DNA of 64,000 bases from Patiria pectinifera (lineage: Eukaryota > Echinodermata > Asteroidea > Valvatida > Asterinidae), in the NCBI GenBank assembly GCA_029964075.1, contig CM057148.1:23925916-23989915 (forward strand), given 5' to 3'. This document shows positions 59,101-64,000 of this stretch, in pieces (position 1 is the first letter of the stretch; each line of letters starts with the position of its first letter). The notes under the pieces are model-generated. The model was not told the origin of the DNA and made no database searches. It saw only the letters and a list, made by a program, of their open reading frames with translations. Made by a program: the position numbers and the translations under genes.

Positions 59101-62100
59101 GATCGTAAGAAGGTCATTCTTGGCACCCAGCCAACTGTTCTCAAGACCTTCAAGTCCCACGCTACGGTCAACGTCTTTGCTTGCTCCGACCGGCCTACGG
59201 TCATCTACAGCAGCAATCACAAACTGGTCTTCTCCAACGTCAACTTGAAGGAGGTCAGCTACATGTGCCCTTTGAACTCTGAAGGGTACCAGGACAGGTT
59301 GGTTCCCAGTAGTTCCTATGGATCCGTTCTGCCCGTCAAACAGTATACAAATATAACATGGTTTGAGGATGGACAGTTGATTTTCGCTCCCCGAGGTATT
59401 GGAAGTTGACAAAGCCGGGGGAACTAGTTTGTCAACTTCCAACACTGAGGGGAGCTAATATCGACTGTCCACTCGAAATAAACCATGTTATATTTGTTTA
59501 CTATACCTCATACATATTCAGTTGCCAAATTTTCCCGGTGCAGTATGCACCTCGCGGGCATAAAATCTTCGGAGAAACTTGTCCAGCTCACCAGACGAAT
59601 AATATTGCTCAACAATGAAAAGTTCAGTTCGTTTGCAATACAGTAACTACGGTTGTAAATACAATTGTTTGTGGACAACTTTTTTTTAGTACGGGAGGCA
59701 TCTTTATTGTACATAAATATTCTCCAATTTGGCATCATTGAACTCGAGATGAGAAATCATTGAGCTCGGATGAGAAAACGCTAATTATAATTTACTTGTG
59801 CAACCATCTTTTCATGTGTAGCTATAGCTGTATTATTATAATTATGGTAGATGTCAGCCATGGATGTCCACGTAACTTATCAGTCTCGTTTTCCTCGCTA
59901 CCTAGTCTTGCTTTGGCCAATGACACCACTCTCATGATCGGCACCATCGACGAGATCCAGAAACTCCACATCCGCACCGTTCCCCTCGGGGAATCGCCCC
60001 ACCGCATCGCCTACCAAGAAGCCACGCAGACCTTTGGTGTCATCACGACGCGCACGGAGCTTAAAGACGCTACGGGTCACGGAACGATGCAAGTACGGCA
60101 GTCTGCCAGCACGACGGCACTGAATATGTCTAGCAGTACCAACAGTAAGAGCATGCCTGGCCAGAGCGGGGCTGAGGGATCACACTTCGGTGAAGAAATT
60201 GATCTTCATTCGCTGCTTATCATTGACCAGCATACATTTGAAGGTAAGTTCCTGAAACACAAACTGTCACAAAAAACCCAGATTTTAAGCTATTAGTTCT
60301 TGTACCACACCAAACCTCCCTGCCTGTTACTCCCCGTTCCACCCCACACCTCCCTGCCTGTTACTCCCTGTACTGCTGCAGACCGTTCTGCCTGTTACTC
60401 CCTGTACTGCTGCAGACCGTTCTGCCTGTTACTCCCTGTACTGCTGCAGACCGTTCTGCCTGTTACTCCCTGTACTGCTGCAGACCGTTCTGCCTGTTAC
60501 TCCCTGTACTGCTGCAGACCGTTCTGCCTGTTACTCCCTGTACTGCTGCAGACCGTTCTGCCTGTTACTCCCTGTACTGCTGCAGACCGTTCTGCCTGTT
60601 ACTCCCTGTACTGCCCCAAACCACCTTCGCACTTTTTTTATGGATTCATAAAAAGTTAAGACCAACTTTTGGTCTGTATACTTCTGTATCAGGAATGCCG
60701 AGTTGCTAAAACAATCGAAATCTTGTCACTGCAGTAGCTTGAGAAATACTTTTCTCAGGAACTTCAATTTTGGTTTGTGGGTGGGTTGCTCTTGAAAGTC
60801 ACTATTGCTAAAACTATAGAAATCTTGTCAGTGTGGTAGCTTGGGAAATACTTTACTTAGGAACTTTAAATTTGGGTTTTGGGTTGCTCTTGGTAGTCTT
60901 AAGAAGCCTATTGCTTTTGGGGCCAACAGGGCAAAGGTCAAGGTCACTACAGTGGAATGCCGCTATAACGAACATCGCAGAATCCGCAGAAAACGTTAGT
61001 AATAGTGATCGTTCGGTAAAGCGATTTTAAGCTGCCGGTGCTCCAGTACTCACTTTTCAATAAATAGCGCCCTTCAGAACTTCACCCTGCATGCCCTGGT
61101 AGTTACTGAAAGATGACTTCGAACACGTGCCGACTATTGAATTATGTAATTACACAGTTTTGAGCTTACTACCAACATCGATGGGTGGCTTTCCCCTTCT
61201 ATGCCTGGGGGAAATAATAGCCACTTGTCAATCTTCTGTTGACGGTTTTAAACAACAATGTTCGGTTGGTTTTGTACACAAAAATCAGGAGCCAAGGACG
61301 ATGTTCGGTATAGCCGAATGTTTGGTATAGCGGTGTTCGGTGTAGCGACGTTCCATTGTATTGCTCAAACAATAGAAATCTTGTTAGTGCGGTAACTTCA
61401 AAATACTTTACTTTTAGGAACTTCAAATTTGGTTTGTGGGTTGCTCTTGGTAGTCTTAAGAAGCCTATTGCTTTTGGGGCCGACAGGTCAAAGGTCAAGG
61501 TCACTATTGCTCAAACAATAGAAATCTTCCATTTTAGTTAGGTACATGTACACTGACAAGTGCCGGTCTAATAAACTGACTGTATAAAAACTGCCAGCAG
61601 GCCAGGGGGATTGGGCAAGTTTAATTTGCAGTATTTTTGAATTTATATTTTGATGGTAAAAATCGTTTCTCCTTTTCCCTGTTTCATTTTTACATTCTTT
61701 GACAGTTCTTCATGCGCATCACTTTGTTCCCTATGAGTACGCTACCAGCATCGTATCCAGTAAACTTGGCAACGACCCCACGACCTATTACATTATCGGC
61801 ACCGCCATGGTCTACCCAGAGGAGGCGGAGCCTAAAAAGGGGCGGATTGTGGTGTTCCAGTACAGCGATGGTATGTTACCTTGAAATACTGTAAAATTGT
61901 GACATGTGTGCAACACTGAAGTTGCCTTCAGTAGTTCAATCGCTTTGTCAGTGTCATCATTCCTTTTGGCAAATTCATCATTCCATTCGGCAAATTTATC
62001 TTTCCATGTGGCAAATTCATCAATCCGTTTGGCAAATTCATCTTTCCTTTTGGCAAATTCATCAATCTGTTTGGCAAATACATCATTCCAATCCGTCTGT

Positions 62101-62905
62101 TTGGCAAATTCACCTTTCCATGTGGCAAATTCATCTGTCCATGTGGCAAATTCAGCATTCCATTCGGCAAATTCATCATTCCATTCGGCAAATTCATCAT
62201 TCCATTCGGCAAATTCATTTTTCCATGTAGTATTCCTTTTGGCAAATTCATCATTCCAATCGGCAAATTCATCTATCTTATTGGCAAATTCATATTTCCA
62301 TTTGGCAAATTCAGCATTCCTTTTTGGCAAATTCATTCTTCCTTTCGGCAAATTCATCAGTCCAATATGTAAATTCATCATTCCAATATGCAAATTCATC
62401 ATTCCTATATCCAAATTCATCATTCCAGTATCCAAATTCATCAATCTGTTTGGCAAACCATCCTTCCTTTTGGCAAATTTATCTTTCCATGTGGCAAATT
62501 CAGCATTGCTTTCGGCAAATCAATCAGCCTACATAAAGCAGGATAGACTGGCTTTGACTTTTTATGTAACTTGATACAGCTATGCTTTGACTGTAGGTGA
62601 TTGATGAGCCAGCTGTGCCTACCGGTACCACTTGCCTACTTTTGACTGTCGACTGAGCTTGACTAGTCACAGTGCTTGCTTGAAATATCCAATTGTTGGT
62701 GACTAGCCTAAAAGGCATGGCAGGGGAAGAGGATTGATTTTTTTGACTGTCTGCGACTGTTCAGACAGCAGGAGGGTTAATCTTTTGAATTCTGATTCTT
62801 TACCTCCTAGGAAAACTGCAAGAAGTGACAGAGAAAGAAATCAAGGGTGCAGCGTACTCCATACTGGAGTTTAACGGCAAGCTTCTGACTTCCATCAACA
62901 GTGTG
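41127..62905 (+). CDS. DDB1: DNA damage-binding protein 1 (3' end outside window)
   Basis: Eighteen coding exons: 41127-41187, 42736-42884, 44303-44419, 45608-45753, 45860-45935, 47762-47974, 49759-49917, 50240-50323, 50750-50866, 52155-52333, 53480-53588, 54262-54440, 55785-55948, 57539-57646, 59090-59297, 59906-60243, 61706-61870, 62811-62905. All have GT/AG and phases join exactly: 889 codons of a family of about 1140. The start is [16 protein letters not shown], in a good ATG context (aaaATGG). Landmarks: [60 protein letters not shown]. The protein is an adaptor of CUL4-RBX1 ubiquitin ligases, made of three beta-propellers (BPA, BPB, BPC). BPB docks the cullin; BPA and BPC hold DCAF receptors such as DDB2. 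It acts in nucleotide-excision repair and replication licensing. The window covers BPA, BPB and part of BPC; the C-terminal helical domain lies beyond the edge. Confidence 0.97.
41311..41429. mobile_element. ~120-bp palindromic MITE in DDB1 intron 1
   Basis: atattttgccggagacggca at the left and its approximate inverse (tgccgtcattacctccggca..aatat) at the right. Confidence 0.6.
41530..41909. mobile_element. 380-bp element, AATTGCAGAATACCCCGCC termini
   Basis: A 23-bp terminus (aattgcagaataccccgcca and three more bases) is perfectly inverted at 41887-41909. Non-coding; DDB1 intron 1. Confidence 0.85.
42002..42149. mobile_element. Truncated copy of the 16491 MITE
   Basis: Carries the left arm (agccccataaatgtggccaa), a shortened middle, and only the inner part of the right arm (aacatgtttttgtacatggt). 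Confidence 0.85.
42405..42595. mobile_element. GC-rich hairpin element in DDB1 intron 1
   Basis: ggttcgatcgctcggagcgc at 42439 onward is inverted at about 42534-42557. Arms of about 60 bp include gcgcgccgcggggggta. Very GC-rich against an AT-rich intron. Possibly a MITE bounded by cgcgtgcagaatga. Confidence 0.65.
42966..43278. mobile_element. Element with AACCCTGCCAAACGCAG termini (intron 2)
   Basis: Left aaccctgccaaacgcag, right gtgttgtgtttggcagggt. A tRNA-like SINE head is embedded at 42995-43096 and is absent from the related copy at 56012-56281. Confidence 0.75.
42995..43096 (-). repeat. tRNA-derived SINE head, minus strand
   Basis: On the minus strand an A box (TGACCTAGCGGTTAAG, near 43094-43078) precedes a B box (GGGTTCGAGCCC, 43032-43021). 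The stem match is too poor for a functional tRNA. Confidence 0.6.
43468..43631. mobile_element. 164-bp MITE in DDB1 intron 2
   Basis: atcaataggagacttttgag...gtggcagcaaacac at the left; gtgtttgctgccac...ctcaaaagtctcccattgat at the right. Arms of about 45 bp. Confidence 0.85.
43667..43955. mobile_element. TAACCCTCC/GGAGGGTTA family member (intron 2)
   Basis: Right end ttggagggtta is clear; the left end (ccttcctgctatttaagcag) is diverged. Internal segments (gtgactagtcaaac, tcaaagcatagctgtatcaa) recur at 50411, 56891 and 62548. Confidence 0.65.
44543..44640 (+). repeat. Partial duplicate of exon 3 end with donor site
   Basis: tcacatggcaatgtacag|gtcagtagta repeats the last 18 coding bases of DDB1 exon 3 and its donor (44402-44500), shifted by 141 bases. 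Reading from the true exon into this copy meets a stop near 44474, so it is not an extra coding exon in that frame. Confidence 0.8.
44690..45295. repeat. Cluster of ACCCTGCTAAATGCAACA repeats (intron 3)
   Basis: Two neighbouring elements (about 44690-45030 and 45071-45290) start aaccctgctaaatgcaacag and end in gcagggt. Many internal inverse motifs (gttgcatttagcagg) occur. They share their terminal core with the 42966 and 56012 elements. Confidence 0.65.
46042..46305. mobile_element. 264-bp MITE, TTAAGGCCAAA termini (intron 5)
   Basis: attaggccaaaataaaaata..ctgcttccg at the left; cggaagcag..tatttttgtttggccttaat at the right. GGGTAGGTAGG lies inside each arm. Confidence 0.8.
46520..46884 (+). 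repeat. SINE with GCGCTATATAA tail (intron 5)
   Basis: Body includes gcacgttaaagaacccagtg and gaaggggtttgccccggtgt. The 3' part is gtgcgctatataagacttcg followed by TATTATTATTATT. A tRNA-like head is not clear, so it may be 5'-truncated. Confidence 0.7.
47132..47653. mobile_element. ~520-bp foldback element (intron 5)
   Basis: Begins ttaaagggaaaatacaacat and ends gatgtatattccctttaa. It contains a 30-bp perfect hairpin (ccaacgctggtcgg and its inverse) and inverted ggttccctga motifs. An opposite-orientation relative is at 54508-55038. Confidence 0.8.
47988..48350 (+). repeat. tRNA-derived SINE (intron 6)
   Basis: A box TGGCCTCGTGGTTAAGGGC, B box GTGGGTTCGAGTCCAG, body cccttgggcaaggcactttg, then agcgctatataagaacccg and (TTA)n. 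Nearly full-length, starting 14 bases after the exon 6 donor. Confidence 0.88.
48479..49482. mobile_element. hAT-type element with expanded 27-bp minisatellite (intron 6)
   Basis: Termini cagtgttgtaggacttgagt and gactcgactacaacactg. Flanking octamers ggccgtac and ggtcgtag match at 6 of 8 positions, as a decayed 8-bp target duplication. About twenty units of gactcgagactcggactcga.ggcttgt fill 48885-49450. A smaller partial repeat of the same kind follows at 49540-49640. Confidence 0.75.
50411..50575. repeat. Partial TAACCCTCC-family element (intron 8)
   Basis: Starts taaccctcctgctgtttgaa and shares internal sequence with 56891-57434. The right end is not clear. Confidence 0.6.
51147..51700 (-). 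pseudogene. LINE reverse transcriptase fragment flanked by 46-bp inverted repeats (intron 9)
   Basis: On the minus strand (51660-51220) it reads [20 protein letters not shown] and [20 protein letters not shown], then [11 protein letters not shown] and, frame-shifted, an NSFFxRTNxLWNDLP-like end. This is the C-terminal RT region of CR1/L2/Jockey-type LINEs. Segments 51147-51192 and 51655-51700 are inverse copies with 44 of 46 bases matching. A dead fragment. Confidence 0.75.
52531..52776. mobile_element. ~245-bp MITE, GGGCCAATTTCATAGAGCTG (intron 10)
   Basis: ggggccaatttcatagagct at the left; the inverse ends gcagctttatgaaattgggccc. Arms of about 100 bp; a second copy at 56973-57216. Confidence 0.9.
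53794..54067. mobile_element. ~270-bp inverted-repeat element (intron 11)
   Basis: ggccatcagcctggggg at the left, ccaaggctgatggcc at the right, with inner matches (ttggtcagtatcaaat, atttgataccggtggccaa; aaggtatac, gtataccttg). Confidence 0.65.
54508..55038. mobile_element. ~530-bp foldback element, inverse of 47132 (intron 12)
   Basis: Ends ttaaagggaatatttcaaat and aaatgttgtatattccctttaa; contains ggttccctgacc twice inverted. Confidence 0.8.
55080..55270 (+). repeat. Degenerate SINE (intron 12)
   Basis: tgttcttgggcaaggcactt and cccctctccacc match the body of the SINE at 47988. The tRNA head is badly decayed. Confidence 0.5.
56012..56281. mobile_element. AACCCTGCCAAACGCAG element (intron 13)
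   Basis: aaccctgccaaacgcagcaa at the left, tgttgcgtctggcagggtt at the right. Aligns with 42966-43278 apart from the SINE head there. Confidence 0.75.
56891..57434. mobile_element. TAACCCTCC element with nested MITE (intron 13)
   Basis: ttaaccctcctgctgtctga at the left, cataggagggtta at the right. Interrupted at 56973-57216 by the GGGCCAATTTCATAG MITE. Confidence 0.75.
56973..57216. mobile_element. ~245-bp MITE nested in the element above
   Basis: Same family as 52531-52776, with nearly the same length and sequence. Confidence 0.9.
57660..57835 (+). repeat. 5' part of a tRNA-derived SINE (intron 14)
   Basis: A-box-like tggtcaatgggtaaggttta, B-box-like gggtttgaatcc, then gtccttgggcaagccacttt. 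It lacks the 3' tail. Confidence 0.6.
57836..59080. other. Rest of DDB1 intron 14
   Basis: No gene or clear repeat identified. A short LINE/SINE-like tail (aataaacttgaatttgaatt) occurs near 58366-58385. Confidence 0.45.
59341..59511. mobile_element. ~170-bp hairpin MITE (intron 15)
   Basis: gtatacaaatataacatggt at the left and its inverse (accatgttatatttgttta) at the right, ~75-bp arms. Starts about 45 bases after the exon 15 donor. Confidence 0.85.
60325..60620 (+). repeat. 34-bp minisatellite (intron 16)
   Basis: About eight nearly identical units of ctgttactccctgtactgct + gcagaccgttctgc. The unit length is not a multiple of three, and all three + frames stay open through it, giving a repetitive artefact frame. 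Confidence 0.9.
60680..61530 (+). repeat. ~140-160-bp tandem repeat split by a MITE (intron 16)
   Basis: Units share gctaaaactatagaaatctt, ggttgctcttggtagtctta and gcctattgcttttggggcc. Two and a half units lie left and one and a fraction right of the element at 60948-61360. Confidence 0.8.
60948..61360. mobile_element. 413-bp MITE, third copy of the 6088 family
   Basis: tacagtggaatgccgctata at the left; gtgtagcgacgttccattgta at the right; TA at both ends. Confidence 0.85.
61955..62520. repeat. 21-bp minisatellite GGCAAATTCATCATTCCATTC (intron 17)
   Basis: About 25 variable units. Seven codons per unit keeps frames open on both strands (for example EFAEWND heptads on minus), but codon bias and context argue against coding. 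Confidence 0.88.
62548..62780 (-). repeat. TAACCCTCC-family element, inverse (intron 17)
   Basis: Ends gacagcaggagggttaa at 62764-62780 and shares inverse internal sequence (ttgactagtcacagtgcttg) with 43667 and 56891. Confidence 0.65.
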
Positions 62906-63056
62906 GTAAATAACACTCAGGTTCAGCTTCAGAGATTTTACAGAGACGGCAGCCAAATGACTTGGCTGTGGCTTGCAAATTACCCATGTGCTATGGGAGC
63001 AGCGGAATCCACTTCCCATAGGACATGTGTGTTATGGTCAGTCATAGCCAAGTAAA

Positions 63057-63934
63057 CAGGGTTCCCACATTCACTGATCATTCCTGGAAAATCCTGGGAA
63101 AAAGCTATCATGGAAAGTTCTAAAAAAAAGTCCAGGAAAAGTCATGGAATAAGGAGTATTGAGAGTTGATATTCAAAGAAACAGTAATGGAATCCTGCAA
63201 AACCCAAACATGATGATGCAAAATATTTGGCCATGGGAGTTTGCATTCCAGTTTACTATACTTCCTCTTTGTGTATGTATGCGCTATACTTGTTAACATG
63301 TCCAATGCACCATTTTGATGCTTTTGTGGTGCTCAGTGGTCTTGTGCCAAACTGGAAGGCTGAAAGTGACAGAGTTGTAACGAGTCACTGATTTTTGTGA
63401 CTCAAGTCGAGTTGGGTCATTTTAAAGAAGTGACTCGAGTCGAGTCATTAGGTCAAGAAGGTCGAGTCGAGTCACAGTGTGTAGTTGAGTCGATTCGAGT
63501 CAAGTAAAATATTTAGCTTGAGTGAATTCGAGTCACGAATAACGAACAAAAGCGAGAGAAAGTCATTTGTATCACTATAACAGTTAATAAGAAGTGAAAC
63601 TGCAGTCTTTTATGCTGGTTTGGCTTCGGGTCTAGAATATTTCCACTGATCGCTGACAACATCAAGTGAAGTTGAGACATTTCCTCGAAGTGACTCGAGT
63701 CGAGTCAAGTCATTTACCCATAGGGACTCGAGTCGAGTCACCAAAAATTGTGTCTCGAGTCGGACTTGAGTCGAGTCATTACAACTCTGGAAAGTGAGTG
63801 GCATCCCTTGCCTCTAGAGCAACAGGCTCCTAAGATGCCAAACAGCATAGGAAGTTGGTCTCGGAAGCCTTAACTTTGTCCTGGAAACGTTTTGAAATTT
63901 CGTTTTAAGATTTCTACAATGTATGGGAACCCTG
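63057..63934. mobile_element. CAGGGTTCCCA element carrying a nested hAT MITE (intron 18)
   Basis: cagggttcccaca at the left and tgggaaccctg at the right. The 5' part reads tcctggaaaatcctgggaaa. The middle is interrupted at 63370-63789. Confidence 0.65.
63370..63789. mobile_element. 420-bp hAT-type MITE with 8-bp target duplication
   Basis: cagagttgtaacgagtca at the left and cgagtcattacaactctg at the right. The flanking octamer GAAAGTGA is exact on both sides (63362-63369 and 63790-63797). The interior is rich in gagtcgagtca. Confidence 0.88.
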
Positions 63935-64000
63935 TGTCATTTGTATAATGGTAGAAATAAAACATAAAAGGTATTTTGCAAGATAAAATGAAACATCTGT

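Noticed and set aside
60300-60659. 119-codon frame of RSACYSLYC-like repeats
   Set aside because: The 34-bp minisatellite cycles through all three frames; it is intronic.
61812-62574. Long heptad-repeat open frames on both strands
   Set aside because: They arise from a 21-bp minisatellite, which keeps several frames open at once. They lie in a DDB1 intron with no splice or start support.

Overview
The window is animal nuclear DNA: AT-rich, with many introns and a heavy load of short inverted-repeat transposons, tRNA-derived SINEs, LINE fragments and minisatellites. The DDB1-type gene, the domain-shuffled LRR protein and the repeat style (SINEs ending in GCGCTATATAA plus TTATT runs, foldback elements built of tandem repeats) suggest a marine invertebrate deuterostome, most likely an echinoderm. 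That placement is inference.

Layout. (1) Positions 1-14.3 kb hold a tandem duplication of about 7.6 kb. Each copy carries one minus-strand gene of four coding exons. It encodes a predicted secreted 994-residue protein: signal peptide, LRRNT cap, about 21 leucine-rich repeats, LRRCT cap, and a C-terminal trypsin-fold domain whose catalytic His and Ser are replaced (a pseudoprotease). Both copies are open and use identical splice junctions. A 500-base assembly gap (6732-7231) lies between them. (2) 14.3-18.7 kb is intergenic and carries inverted-repeat elements and a LINE tail. (3) 18.77-21.68 kb holds a plus-strand calmodulin-like gene with four EF-hands; its initiator exon was not found. (4) 21.7-26.5 kb is intergenic with MITEs and a broken LINE reverse transcriptase end. 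(5) 26,495-39,087 is one very large foldback structure. Its 370-bp outer arms made of a ~21-bp satellite lie between 6-bp direct repeats (TTCGAC). Inside are ~2.3-kb palindromic arms and a 3.8-kb spacer made of ~66-bp repeats. It has no recognisable transposase. (6) 41,127-62,905 and beyond the right edge is a plus-strand DDB1 gene: 18 coding exons, 889 codons, with the 3' portion outside the window. Its introns are filled with MITEs, SINEs, a LINE fragment, hAT-type elements and minisatellites.

How the genes relate. The three gene types look functionally independent: a secreted, probably recognition or matrix protein in two copies; a Ca2+ sensor; and a CUL4 ubiquitin-ligase adaptor for DNA repair. 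The strongest candidates for undescribed biology are the LRR-pseudoprotease fusion with its tandem duplicate, and the giant satellite-armed foldback element.
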